Part shown: positions 8,110 to 16,609 of the stretch, piece by piece
How positions within the stretch are numbered: position 1 is the first letter of the stretch
Layout: each line of letters begins with the position of its first letter
NCBI RefSeq assembly: GCF_001028175.1
Contig: NZ_AEJF01000123.1
Span: 28,840 to 92,839, forward strand
Direction of reading: 5' to 3'
DNA length: 64,000 nucleotides
Source of the DNA: Caballeronia mineralivorans PML1(12)
GTDB taxonomy: Bacteria > Pseudomonadota > Gammaproteobacteria > Burkholderiales > Burkholderiaceae
Translations under genes and position numbers: made by a program
The notes under the pieces: generated by a model
What the model was told of the DNA's origin: nothing
Database searches by the model: none
Seen by the model: the letters and a program-made list of their open reading frames with translations, nothing else

Positions 8110-9930
8110 ATGCCTTCATTCGACCTGCGCATGTCCACGCTGCGCGCCGCCTATCGTGCAAAAGAAACCACACCGCGCAAACTGATTGGCGAGTTGCTCG
8201 CAAAAGCGGCCGAGCTCAATCCCGAGTTTCACTTATTCATCCACGTCCTGAACGAGGACGAAGTCGCGCCTTATCTGGACACGCTGGAAACGCAAGACAT
8301 CGATGCGCTGCCACTGTATGGCATCCCGTTCGCAATCAAGGACAACATCGATCTGGCCGGCATACCGACAACCGCCGCGTGTCCTGCGTTCGCCTATGTA
8401 CCCACCGAATCGGCGACGCTTGTTGCGCAATTGATCTCGCTTGGCGCGGTGCCTATCGGCAAGACCAATCTCGATCAGTTCGCGACGGGTCTCAACGGCA
8501 CGCGCTCGCCTTATGGCAAGTGCCGGAACAGCGTGCATCCGGATTTCCCTGCGGGTGGTTCTAGCGCGGGGTCGTCGCTGGCAGTGGCGTTAGGCGTGGC
8601 GAGCTTTGCGCTTGGCACCGATACAGCAGGCTCTGGACGCGTGCCCGCTGCGTTGAACCATCTGGTGGGCTTGAAGGGGACCAAAGGGCTGCTGTCGACT
8701 GCGGGTGTCGTACCGGCTTGCCGCACACTCGACTGTGTCACCTATCTGACAGCAACCGCACGCGAGGCTAGCGAACTTCTCGCGCTCACAGCGAAGCAAG
8801 ATCCTCGCGACCCTTATAGCCGCGTCAATCCGCACTTCAACGATGCAAGTGCCTTCGGCGAGGTATCCACATTTCGATTCGGCGTGCCTTCAACACTCGA
8901 GTTTGCGGGATGCCCCGAAAGTCCCGCGCTTTTTAACGATGCCCACAAGACGCTCGAAGCCGCTGGTGGAACGGCCGTTGAAATCGACTTCGCGCCATTC
9001 GCCGAAGCGGCCAGATTGCTTTATGAAGGGCCTTGGGTCGCGGAGCGTTATAGCGTCGCGGGAGCGTTGATGGAGACCCAACCTGACGCCGTGCTGCCGG
9101 TGATCCGCGACGTGCTCGCCAAGGCGCCGGGCACGACGGCTGTTGATGCCTTTCGCGCGCAGTACCGGCTTCAGGCGCTCAAGCGAGCCTGCGATGCCGT
9201 CATGGCCGAGGTGGACTTCGTCCTGACGCCGAGTTTTCCTCGACCGGTCACGTTGGCAGAGCTGGAGGCGGACCCTATCGGCCCGAACTCCTTGCTGGGG
9301 TATTACACCAACTTCATGAACCTGCTCGACTATGCGGCCGTTGCCACGCCGGCTGGATTCATGGCTAACGGATTACCTTGGGGCATTACCGTTTTTGGAC
9401 GGCCGTTCACCGATCAGTATTTGCTAAGTATCGCTGATCGATTGCAGCGTATGTTTGCTTTTCCTGTTGTTGGAGGCAGTGCTCCCGATCTGAAACCATT
9501 GCCGCGACAGGCTCGCAGCGACCGCGCACGGGTTGTGGTTTGCGGTGCGCATATGGAGGGACTGCCTTTGAACTGGCAGTTGCTTCAACGCGGCGGCCGA
9601 CTCGTTGAACGCACGTTGAGTGCGCCTTGTTATCAGTTGTTTGCGATTGAGGGCATCGTGGCCCGGCCAGGAATGGCGCGCGTTTCCAATGGCGGCGGCG
9701 CGGCTATCGAAGTCGAGGTATGGGAGTTGCCCAGCGCGGAATTGGGGTCGTTCCTGACAGGCATTCCAGCGCCTCTGGGACTCGGAAAAGTCGAACTCTC
9801 GGACGGTCGCTGGGAGATCGGCTTTATCTGCGATGCCTTTGGGCTGGAAGGAATGCGGGAGATTACTTCGTTTGGTGGATGGAGGCGCTGGATTGCGGCC
9901 GCGAGCGGATCCGTCGCAAACGCCTCCTGA
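8110..9930 (+). CDS. atzF: Allophanate hydrolase
   Basis: 606-residue amidase-signature enzyme that hydrolyses allophanate to ammonia and carbon dioxide, the last step of the operon's pathway. The catalytic Lys is K77 in GIPFAIKDN, the cis-Ser lies in AGGSSAGSS (about 148-156) and the nucleophile Ser is S175 in GTDTAGSGRVPA. Residues after about 475 form the C-terminal domain typical of AtzF/DUR1,2 (ending EGMREITSFGGW). It begins 21 nt after the carboxylase stop with AGGAAAA ahead of the ATG. Amidase, carboxylase and deiminases together convert guanidine to ammonium and carbon dioxide, yielding nitrogen. Confidence 0.93.
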   Translation: MPSFDLRMSTLRAAYRAKETTPRKLIGELLAKAAELNPEFHLFIHVLNEDEVAPYLDTLETQDIDALPLYGIPFAIKDNIDLAGIPTTAACPAFAYVPTESATLVAQLISLGAVPIGKTNLDQFATGLNGTRSPYGKCRNSVHPDFPAGGSSAGSSLAVALGVASFALGTDTAGSGRVPAALNHLVGLKGTKGLLSTAGVVPACRTLDCVTYLTATAREASELLALTAKQDPRDPYSRVNPHFNDASAFGEVSTFRFGVPSTLEFAGCPESPALFNDAHKTLEAAGGTAVEIDFAPFAEAARLLYEGPWVAERYSVAGALMETQPDAVLPVIRDVLAKAPGTTAVDAFRAQYRLQALKRACDAVMAEVDFVLTPSFPRPVTLAELEADPIGPNSLLGYYTNFMNLLDYAAVATPAGFMANGLPWGITVFGRPFTDQYLLSIADRLQRMFAFPVVGGSAPDLKPLPRQARSDRARVVVCGAHMEGLPLNWQLLQRGGRLVERTLSAPCYQLFAIEGIVARPGMARVSNGGGAAIEVEVWELPSAELGSFLTGIPAPLGLGKVELSDGRWEIGFICDAFGLEGMREITSFGGWRRWIAAASGSVANAS

Positions 9931-9981
9931 TCGTTAGGCCGGGCGTTGTCAACAATCCTTGCTCTATGGCATTCTTACGCC

Positions 9982-10038
9982 ATGTCCGCAATCAACCCGG
10001 CCACTGCGAATAGCTGGTGCCGCTCCTGAAGGAGCGGC
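9982..10038 (+). promoter_or_regulatory. Possible Trp leader mini-ORF and hairpin before trpS
   Basis: A 15-codon ORF (9982-10029) reads MSAINPATANSWCRS with one Trp codon at 10015-10017. Its stop codon lies in the loop of an 8-bp perfect hairpin, gccgctcc (10019-10026), loop tgaa, ggagcggc (10031-10038), followed after 10 nt by a run of five T. A ribosome paused at the Trp codon would cover the left arm. This arrangement is compatible with attenuation by charged tRNA-Trp, but one Trp codon is few, no Shine-Dalgarno is obvious, and the hairpin could simply end the guanidine operon about 90 nt upstream. Confidence 0.4.
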
Positions 10039-10140
10039 ATTGTCACGCCTTTTTAATGACCATGACCGCCGCGGTCCGGTTGACATGGCTTTATCTCCCA
10101 GTGCAATTGTTCTGCGGCGGTTCTCCAAGAGAATCCGTTT

Positions 10141-11178
10141 ATGCACGACACTACGCCGTCCACATCGCGCCTTACCGTCCTGACCGGTGATCGCCCTACC
10201 GGGCCGCTGCATCTGGGTCACTATGTCGGCTCGCTAAAGACCCGGCTCAAGCTTCAGGAAACGCACGCACAATATATTCTCGTCGCGGATACCCAGGCCA
10301 TGACCGACAACGCGCATGATCCCGACAAGGTGCGCCGTAACGTACTGGAAGTGGCGCTGGATTATCTGGCTGTTGGCATTGACCCTCACAAGAGCACGAT
10401 CGCGGTCCAGTCGGGTCTGCCGGCCCTCGCCGAATTGACCCTGCTCTATCTGAACTTTGTCACCGTCGCACGCCTCGAACGGAACCCGACCATCAAGGAA
10501 GAGATTCAGGCGCGCGGTTTCGGTCGCGACATTCCAGCGGGTTTTCTCTGCTATCCGGTGGCGCAGGCCGCCGATATCACCGGGTTCAAAGCCAACGTTG
10601 TGCCAGTGGGAGAGGATCAGGCTCCCCTGATCGAACAGACCAACGAGATTGTTCGACGCATCAACCGGCAAGCAGGTGTGGACGTTCTGCCGGAAGCCGA
10701 GGCATTGATTCCGTCGATGGGCCGCCTTCCCGGTGTCGATGGGAAAGCCAAGATGAGCAAATCGCAGAACAACTCGATTCCGCTGTCGGCCGCGCCTGAC
10801 GCCATACGCGAAGCAGTAAGGAGTATGTACACCGATCCGTACCATCTGCGTGCCTCCGATCCAGGGACCGTTGAAGGCAACATGGTCTTTACCTACCTGG
10901 ACGTATTCGACGACGACCGTGCAGAAGTGGAGCGCCTGAAGGCCTCGTACCGGGCGGGAGGGCTTGGGGATATGATGCTCAAGCACAGGCTGGAAGATAA
11001 GCTCCAGGCGCTGATCGCCCCCATGCGCGAACGGCGTGAACGGTTTGCCCAGGACCCGGGTTATGTCTTCAGCATGCTTAGGGACGGAACGGATCGCGCC
11101 AAGGCCGTGACGCAACACACGCTCGATGAGGTACGCACAGCGCTAGGAACGTTTTCGTTTGCATCCGTAAGGTCTTAA
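10141..11178 (+). CDS. trpS: Tryptophan--tRNA ligase, auxiliary type
   Basis: 345-residue class Ic synthetase charging tRNA-Trp. The HIGH-like motif is HLGH at residues 24-27 (TGPLHLGHYVGS) and the KMSKS loop is at 204-208; VPVGEDQAPLIE is the Trp/adenylate pocket segment. The TGDRPTGPLHLGHY opening resembles the secondary, often indolmycin-tolerant, TrpRS lineage rather than the roughly 400-residue housekeeping enzyme I expect in this order, so it may be a second copy. In Streptomyces such auxiliary genes are controlled by ribosome-mediated attenuation, and a possible leader lies upstream here. Not functionally tied to the guanidine operon. Confidence 0.92.
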   Translation: MHDTTPSTSRLTVLTGDRPTGPLHLGHYVGSLKTRLKLQETHAQYILVADTQAMTDNAHDPDKVRRNVLEVALDYLAVGIDPHKSTIAVQSGLPALAELTLLYLNFVTVARLERNPTIKEEIQARGFGRDIPAGFLCYPVAQAADITGFKANVVPVGEDQAPLIEQTNEIVRRINRQAGVDVLPEAEALIPSMGRLPGVDGKAKMSKSQNNSIPLSAAPDAIREAVRSMYTDPYHLRASDPGTVEGNMVFTYLDVFDDDRAEVERLKASYRAGGLGDMMLKHRLEDKLQALIAPMRERRERFAQDPGYVFSMLRDGTDRAKAVTQHTLDEVRTALGTFSFASVRS

Positions 11179-11251
11179 AAAGCAACGCTCCGATTGGAAA
11201 GCGCGAGGCTGCCTTGGTGCTTTTCCCCGTCCTAAGCGAAACCATGCGCAA

Positions 11252-11264
11252 CCGATATGGTTAT
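11252..11264 (+). promoter_or_regulatory. 13-mer CCGATATGGTTAT, copy 1 (candidate sulfur-regulon site)
   Basis: Exact 13-base match to the copy at 13409-13421. This copy is in an A/T-rich patch 204 nt upstream of the class II aldolase start, in the 289-nt gap after trpS. The second copy lies before the sulfonate-binding protein gene. The sharing suggests one regulator for the two convergent genes; CysB or SsuR is a guess from the sulfonate context. Confidence 0.35.
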
Positions 11265-11467
11265 CTTCATTTGATATTTAGCCTTTGCATGCCCGAATGC
11301 TAGCCTTTGAGGCGGTCCACTGGCGCCACCGAATCCTTTTTAGCGCCTGTCGCCAAACGGCGCCGAGTCGCACCAGGGACACTCGCCACCACTAGCCTTT
11401 CCGCCCGGCGTAGCCGCTTTCCCCGTAAACGGCTAGCGCCGCTTGAATGTCAAAGGACATCAATACA

Positions 11468-12277
11468 ATGAGCACCCTCACCGACGCGCCCGACCTCGCC
11501 CTGCACGCCTCCCCGGTCCGCAAATTCTGGTTCGACGAGGTCCCGCCTCCTGCCACGCCCGCGGCCGAACGCCGGCATCGCCTGGAGCGCCTTGCCGGCG
11601 CGTTCCGTCTTTTCGCCCGCTACGGTTTCGACCAGGGTCTCGCCGGCCACATCACCGCGCGCGATCCGGAATGGCACGATCACTTCTGGGTCAATCCGCT
11701 CGGCAGGCACTTCGCACGCATGCGTGTTTCCGACCTGCTGCTGGTGAACAGCGCCGGCGAGATCGTCGTAGGTAAGGGACCCGTCAATCAAGCCGCATTT
11801 GCAATTCATGCGGCCATTCATGAAGCGCGCCCGGATATTGTTGCGGCTGCGCATACCCACTCGCTATACGGCAAGGCGTGGTCGACCTTGGGGCGCAAGC
11901 TCGATCCATTGACACAAGACTCGTGCTCATTCTATGAGGATCACGAACTATTTGACGACTTCCAGGGTGTGGTGCTCGACACCAAGGAAGGCGCGCGCAT
12001 TGCTATAGCGCTAGGTTCGAGCAAGGCGGTGATCCTGAAGAATCATGGCATCCTGACCGCAGGCCCGACGGTGGAAGCGGCCGCGTGGTGGTACCTCGCA
12101 CTGGATAACGCATGCCACACGCAGTTGCTCGCCGAAGCCGCCGGCACGCCTCAGCGGATTCCGCATGACGTCGCTGCACTGACGCACGAGCGGGTCGGTC
12201 GGCCCGGAGGCGCGCTGTTTTCGTTTGAGAGCTTGTATGAAGGTCTTGTCGAGGCCGAACCCGATCTGCTTGACTGA
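11468..12277 (+). CDS. Class II aldolase/adducin family protein
   Basis: 269-residue member of the class II aldolase/adducin fold. Metal-binding histidines are visible in AAAHTHSLYGKAWS (about residues 132-145) and LKNHGILTAGP (about 190-200). Such proteins cleave or epimerise phosphorylated sugars or act on related keto acids; the substrate cannot be told. Start ATG 11468 is chosen over 11447 because AAAGGA at 11452-11457 sits 10 nt before it. It is convergent with the sulfonate-type binding protein gene, 54 nt apart. A paralogous-fold gene lies at 47871-48659. Confidence 0.83.
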   Translation: MSTLTDAPDLALHASPVRKFWFDEVPPPATPAAERRHRLERLAGAFRLFARYGFDQGLAGHITARDPEWHDHFWVNPLGRHFARMRVSDLLLVNSAGEIVVGKGPVNQAAFAIHAAIHEARPDIVAAAHTHSLYGKAWSTLGRKLDPLTQDSCSFYEDHELFDDFQGVVLDTKEGARIAIALGSSKAVILKNHGILTAGPTVEAAAWWYLALDNACHTQLLAEAAGTPQRIPHDVAALTHERVGRPGGALFSFESLYEGLVEAEPDLLD

Positions 12278-12331
12278 TTTGAAGCCGTGGCGAGAGGTTA
12301 AGGCGATGGATCTGCGCCGCTTTAACCTCTC

Positions 12332-13342
12332 TCAAGCCTTCGCGATCTGCGTATCCGAGATGGCACGCACGTCGATCCGCCTTGGCAGAATGGCGTCGCG
12401 AAAGGCGATATCCGCGACCCGCTGCAACGCGACAATGTCATTGTCCGCGACAAAACGTTGCTTCAGCGCGGATCGGGCAGTGATGGTCTTCGCAGCATCG
12501 TAAGGAAGCCGGGTCAGCGACGCGTAGACATGCGCGTATGCATCGGGATTGGCCATGGCCCAATCACCGGCGCGCTGCAAACGCTGGAGCACATCTGCAA
12601 TGGCGAGGCGCTTCAGGGGATCGGCGGCCGCCGCGCCGGACGCCGTCACGAAACCCAGACCGCTATTGATCCCGGTGCCATCCCGCAGCACCCGTGCGCC
12701 GCGCTGAACGGCGGTTCCAAAGTACGGATCGAAGGTCGCCCATACGTCGATTCGTCCCGATTCGAACGCAGTGAATGCATCGACCGGCAAGACAAATCGC
12801 ACTGAAACGTCATTACGCGTTAGACCCGCTTCGGCAAGCGCGCCATAGAGTTGGAACTGCGAAATGCTACCGCGTGCCGACGAAACAAACACCGTGCGTC
12901 CCTTGAGTTCCGCCACGCTGCGCAACGTCGAATCCGCCGGGACGAGAATGCCCAGTTGCGCGCCCGAGCCGACGCGCGTCGCGACAATCTTGAGCGTCGG
13001 ATCGCCTACGGCAGCCGCCAGCACCGGCAAATCGCCCGCAGGCGCCAGGTCAACGGCACCCGCACGCTGCGCTTCAAAGAGCGGTGCGGCGCCCTGGAAA
13101 TTAGCCCACTTGAATGCATACGGCGTGCCGTCGAGAACCTTGGCAGCCTCGGCTAGTGCGCGTGTACCGCCCGCCTGATCGCCCAGCACGAGCGTGACGG
13201 AACTCAGGGCCGCATCCGCAGCCCTCGCCGCCTGAGACGGAAAACCGCCGAGCGCGGCGACGGCCGGCGCGGCGCTAAGCAAGCGCAATACGCGCCGCCG
13301 TCCAGCGGAAACATCAGAAACATCGGGACCAGAAATTTGCAT
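12332..13342 (-). CDS. Orphan aliphatic-sulfonate-type ABC substrate-binding protein
   Basis: 336-residue SsuA/TauA/NrtA-like periplasmic binding protein. The N-terminus has a twin-arginine motif (GRRRVLRLLSA, from about residue 14) and a hydrophobic stretch ending QAARA, so export by Tat is likely. The mature domain has the family pattern (LKGRTVFVSSARGS; RIDVWATFDPYFG). No permease or ATPase gene is adjacent, so it must share a transporter encoded elsewhere or act as a sensor. A 13-mer repeated near the aldolase gene lies 67 nt before its start. Ligand class is inferred from family only. Confidence 0.8.
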   Translation of the reverse strand: MQISGPDVSDVSAGRRRVLRLLSAAPAVAALGGFPSQAARAADAALSSVTLVLGDQAGGTRALAEAAKVLDGTPYAFKWANFQGAAPLFEAQRAGAVDLAPAGDLPVLAAAVGDPTLKIVATRVGSGAQLGILVPADSTLRSVAELKGRTVFVSSARGSISQFQLYGALAEAGLTRNDVSVRFVLPVDAFTAFESGRIDVWATFDPYFGTAVQRGARVLRDGTGINSGLGFVTASGAAAADPLKRLAIADVLQRLQRAGDWAMANPDAYAHVYASLTRLPYDAAKTITARSALKQRFVADNDIVALQRVADIAFRDAILPRRIDVRAISDTQIAKA

Positions 13343-13408
13343 AAATCCTCGCAGGCTAAATCAACGCCCAGAGTAGCGACGCCGCACCGCCTTGAGAATT
13401 ATTCAATT

Positions 13409-13421
13409 CCGATATGGTTAT
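13409..13421 (+). promoter_or_regulatory. 13-mer CCGATATGGTTAT, copy 2 (candidate sulfur-regulon site)
   Basis: Second exact copy, in the promoter region of the minus-strand sulfonate-binding protein gene. On the coding strand it reads ATAACCATATCGG. It is flanked by A/T-rich sequence, unlike the surrounding GC-rich DNA. The rest of the 299-nt gap (13343-13641) holds several ctaagcg/cgctta words and the promoter of the PadR gene. Confidence 0.35.
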
Positions 13422-13578
13422 GACCGCCGGATACTTAAGCATCGCAAGTTTCAGCGTAATGCTTAAAGCGCTTAGCGATACGCGTTGGCTTAGGCCGCGC
13501 TAAGCGATCCCCAAGAAAAGCGCTGATGACGACCCGCCACGCCGTAGCGCCGTCGATCGGCCTTCCTCCGAAAAAATA

Positions 13579-13612
13579 TTGACAAGCTATCTTAAGATAT
13601 ATATCTTAAGAT
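13579..13612 (+). promoter_or_regulatory. Promoter with 24-bp palindromic operator for the padR-type gene
   Basis: A consensus -35 TTGACA at 13579-13584 is followed after 17 nt by a -10-like TATCTT at 13602-13607. A perfect 24-bp palindrome, half-site atcttaagatat, occupies 13589-13612 and covers the spacer and -10. Binding there would exclude RNA polymerase. The arrangement fits autorepression by the downstream His-rich PadR protein, as described for E. coli YqjI/NfeR and its own promoter; the actual binder is inferred. Confidence 0.72.
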
Positions 13613-13641
13613 GTGTTTTACGATATAAAAGGAGTTCCACC

Positions 13642-14352
13642 ATGAGACATCACCGAAGCCGCGACTTCGCACACCCGCACGCCGGATTCGAATCTTCAGA
13701 CCGTTTTTCCCTGCACGCGCTGTGGCATGCAGTCGGACGCCACCACCACCGCCATCACGACGACAGCCGGTTCCCAGGTGGCCCAGGAGGATTCGGTGGA
13801 GGCGGTGATGACGGCATGCCGCGTGGCCGCAAATTTACGTCCGACGACCTTCAATTGCTTCTGCTTGCGCTTCTGGCCGAACAACCGCGCCACGGCTACG
13901 AGTTGATCAAGGCACTCGAAGTCCGATCGAACGGTTTTTATAGCCCGAGTCCGGGCATGGTCTATCCAGCGCTGACTTATCTGGAGGAATTGGGCTATGC
14001 CACGGTCGAGGTAGAAGGCAATCGTAAGCGTTATGCCTTAGCCGATCCCGGCCGCGATTATCTGGCGGCTAACCGGGAGCGCGTCGACCTGATGCTGGCC
14101 AAGCTCAGCCATTTTGCCCGCAAGATGGATTCGGTACGCCGCGCGTTTGCAGGCGAAGCACCCGATGAAAACGCGGACGCTAACGGCGACAGCAACGCTT
14201 GGCTGCCCGAGTTTATCCAGGCGCGCCGCGCGCTTAAGCACGCGCTGCTGATTCGAACCGACGCACCCGCTAGCGAGCAACGCCGCATCGCAGCCATCCT
14301 TGCGCGTGCTACCGCCGAGATAGAAGGCAAAGCCGCCGGCGATCCGGCATGA
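13642..14352 (+). CDS. PadR-family metalloregulator with His-rich N-terminus (YqjI/NfeR-like)
   Basis: 236-residue PadR repressor. The first ~45 residues are rich in His (11 or more, including HHHRHH near residue 34), then a Gly-rich linker, then a winged-helix domain from about residue 63 (KFTSDDLQLLLLALLAEQ, HGYELIKALE, GMVYPALTYLEELGY). The His-rich head plus the adjoining siderophore-interacting protein gene match E. coli YqjI (NfeR), which senses nickel/iron and represses yqjH. Start ATG 13642 follows GGAG at 13631-13634; the frame is open further up but lies in promoter sequence. Its stop overlaps the next start (ATGA). Confidence 0.85.
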   Translation: MRHHRSRDFAHPHAGFESSDRFSLHALWHAVGRHHHRHHDDSRFPGGPGGFGGGGDDGMPRGRKFTSDDLQLLLLALLAEQPRHGYELIKALEVRSNGFYSPSPGMVYPALTYLEELGYATVEVEGNRKRYALADPGRDYLAANRERVDLMLAKLSHFARKMDSVRRAFAGEAPDENADANGDSNAWLPEFIQARRALKHALLIRTDAPASEQRRIAAILARATAEIEGKAAGDPA

Positions 14353-15191
14353 ACCAACACCCAAGAGAAAACACAATGCAAAACAGACCCGATCTGGCGG
14401 TCGGCCGCGTCCGCCATCAACTTAAATTCCGCTTGGCTCAAGTCAAGCGCGTGCAACCGCTGACGCCCCATCTCGTGCGCGTTACGTTAAGCGGTGACGA
14501 TCTCCACGACTTCGAATCCGCGTCTTTCGACGACCACATCAAGGTCTTCTTTCCGCAGCCCGGAGCCGACAAACCCGCCATGCCCAGTGCCGGCCCAAAT
14601 GGCCCGGTTTTCGCGGACGACCAGCCGCGGCCAATCGCACGAGACTTCACACCGCGTCGATACAATCGCGAAGCGGGCGAGCTGGATATAGAGTTCGCGC
14701 TTCACGAGGCAGGACCGGCCGCTACCTGGGCCGCGCAAGCCCAGGTTGGGCAGTATCTGGGAATCGGCGGCCCGCGTGGCTCCTTCACCATCCCCACGGG
14801 TTTCGACTGGCATCTGCTGATTGGCGACGAGACGGCGCTGCCCGCCATCGCACGCCGACTGGAAGAGTTGCCGCCGGGAACACGCGTTGCAACGCTGATC
14901 GAAGTGGAAGATCCGTCGGCGCGAATCGATTTCGCGACGCAGACGGACCTGTATGCCGAATGGCGCTATCGTAGCGAATCGGACTTCCCCGGCGGTGCCT
15001 TGTTGCTCGCCTTGCGCGAGATGTATCTGCCGACCGGCGAAGGGTACGTCTGGGCCGCGGGCGAAGCCACGATCATGCGTGCAGTCCGTCAGCACCTGTG
15101 CACGGAACGAGGTGTCGACAAGACCCGGATTCGCGCCGCGAGTTACTGGAAACGAGGCGTGGAAGCCGTTCACGAATCGATCGACGACTGA
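14349..15191 (+). CDS. Siderophore-interacting protein / NAD(P)H-dependent ferric reductase (YqjH/ViuB family)
   Basis: 280-residue FAD-binding flavoreductase of the SIP family, which releases iron from ferric siderophores by reduction. The N-terminal FAD domain shows the RDFTPRRYN motif (about residues 98-106) and IGGPRGSF; the C-terminal NAD(P)H domain shows LLIGDETALPAIARRLEEL and a terminal YWKRG. The start overlaps the PadR stop (ATGA), implying coupled translation; an internal ATG at 14385 is possible. Expected to be repressed with the upstream regulator through the palindrome at 13589-13612. Confidence 0.9.
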   Translation: MNQHPRENTMQNRPDLAVGRVRHQLKFRLAQVKRVQPLTPHLVRVTLSGDDLHDFESASFDDHIKVFFPQPGADKPAMPSAGPNGPVFADDQPRPIARDFTPRRYNREAGELDIEFALHEAGPAATWAAQAQVGQYLGIGGPRGSFTIPTGFDWHLLIGDETALPAIARRLEELPPGTRVATLIEVEDPSARIDFATQTDLYAEWRYRSESDFPGGALLLALREMYLPTGEGYVWAAGEATIMRAVRQHLCTERGVDKTRIRAASYWKRGVEAVHESIDD

Positions 15192-15243
15192 CTCGCGTCT
15201 CCACCGCTTTAGCCGCTCGAATACAGTTAATCAGGATGGCTAT

Positions 15244-16497
15244 ATGTATAGTTTAGACGCGAGTCGCGAGCGGCGCCTTCTCTGGCTGCTAGCGCTCACA
15301 CAGTTCACGATCATCATGGACTTCATGATCATGATGCCGCTCGGTCCGCAGATCATGCGGAGCTTCCAGATATCACCGGCCGCGTTCGCCACAGCGGTTT
15401 CAGTCTACTCGTGGTGCGCAGGTCTCTCGGGCCTGTTCGCCGCCACTTATATCGACCGATTCGATCGCCGCCGTCTTCTGTTAGCGGTGTACGCGCTGTT
15501 CGCGCTGTCGAACCTGGCGTGCGCCTGCGCCGCCAGTTTTCCCATGCTGCTGATCGCGCGCGCTTTTGCAGGCATCACCGGAGGCGTGCTGGGGTCGGTC
15601 ATCATGGCGATCGTCGCCGATGTCATTCCTGCCTCCCGGCGCGGCGCAGCGACCGGTACGATCATGACGGCCTTTTCGCTGGCGGCAGTCGCGGGCGTGC
15701 CGGCCGGCGTTCTGTTGGGCGCGCATTTCGGATGGTTTGCGCCGTTCATCTTGCTGACGGCATTGTCGGTTCTGATCTGGCTGGGCGGAATGCGCATCGT
15801 GCCTTCGTTAGCCGAGCACCTGAACCGCAAGCAACCCGCTTTAAGCAGCGTGCTGCCCGCACTTTGGCGGCTGGTATCGAACCCCCGCTATCTCAACGCG
15901 TTTGCACTCACCTTCATTGTGATGGCTTCTCAGATGCTGGTGATCCCGTTCATCTCGCCCATGCTCGTAGCCAACCACGGCGTGGCGCCCGCACAGTTGT
16001 CATGGCTTTATATGGCGGGCGGCGCCGCGACGTTCTTCACATCGCGGCTCGTCGGCCGACTCTCCGACCGCTACGGCAGCCGCCGGATGTTCCGGCTAAT
16101 GGTGGTCCTGTCCTTGCTGCCCGTGTTGTTCATGACTCACCTGCCGGGCTTGCCGTTTTTCGCAATGGTGTTGCTTTTCCCCGTGTTCATGGTGATCGTA
16201 TCCGGACGCATGGTGCCGATGCAGGCGTTGCTGACGACCGTTCCTGAGCCGGCCCACCGCGGCGCTTTCCTTAGCACGAACAGCGCGCTGCAAGCACTCG
16301 GAGCGGGCTGCGGGGCATGGCTGGGCGGACTGTGGCTGTCGATCAGCCCGAATGGGACTATTGAAGGTTATGGTCTCAACGGATGGCTTGCCGCCGGGCT
16401 CGTATCGTTTGCCGCGATCTGGGTCGGCCGCGTGAAAGCGGCGTCAGAGAGAACCGTCATGCCTACGGTTGCCGGCGAACCGCTGGGCGAAGCGTAA
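15244..16497 (+). CDS. MFS transporter
   Basis: 417-residue major-facilitator protein with 12 predicted membrane helices. The first helix begins LWLLALTQFTIIMDF; the loop after helix 2 has DRFDRRRLL and the middle loop is short, as in drug or sugar-efflux DHA1 members. The start ATG 15244 was chosen because the open frame upstream runs through the SIP gene; AGGA at 15232 precedes it. It lies 52 nt after the SIP gene and could be co-transcribed, suggesting export of a siderophore or metal chelator, but this is inference. Confidence 0.82.
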   Translation: MYSLDASRERRLLWLLALTQFTIIMDFMIMMPLGPQIMRSFQISPAAFATAVSVYSWCAGLSGLFAATYIDRFDRRRLLLAVYALFALSNLACACAASFPMLLIARAFAGITGGVLGSVIMAIVADVIPASRRGAATGTIMTAFSLAAVAGVPAGVLLGAHFGWFAPFILLTALSVLIWLGGMRIVPSLAEHLNRKQPALSSVLPALWRLVSNPRYLNAFALTFIVMASQMLVIPFISPMLVANHGVAPAQLSWLYMAGGAATFFTSRLVGRLSDRYGSRRMFRLMVVLSLLPVLFMTHLPGLPFFAMVLLFPVFMVIVSGRMVPMQALLTTVPEPAHRGAFLSTNSALQALGAGCGAWLGGLWLSISPNGTIEGYGLNGWLAAGLVSFAAIWVGRVKAASERTVMPTVAGEPLGEA

Positions 16498-16562
16498 CCA
16501 GTACGTCGATAAAGACAAACCCTGAGCGAATACGCCGACCTCCGGAACATGCAGTCAAACAC

Positions 16563-16603
16563 TTGCATTTTTGAATATCACTGTCTAATATGCAGTCAGG
16601 AGG
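16563..16603 (+). promoter_or_regulatory. Promoter and RBS of the AHSA1/arsR pair
   Basis: TTGCAT (16563-16568) and TAATAT (16586-16591) are separated by 17 nt, a near-consensus sigma-70 promoter. AGGAGG at 16598-16603 is 6 nt before the ATG, so the transcript has a very short leader. The octamer tgcagtca occurs at 16550-16557 and 16591-16598, bracketing the promoter, and is a candidate operator for the ArsR protein encoded second. Confidence 0.65.
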
Positions 16604-16609
16604 CTGCAT

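Noticed and set aside
11177..11223. Possible terminator after trpS (aaaagca...tgctttt)
   Set aside because: The stem is only 7 bp with a long loop and weak inner pairing; not convincing enough to list.
13579..13641. Upstream extension of the PadR gene
   Set aside because: It would translate the promoter palindrome; ATG 13642 has a good ribosome site and fits family length plus His-rich head.
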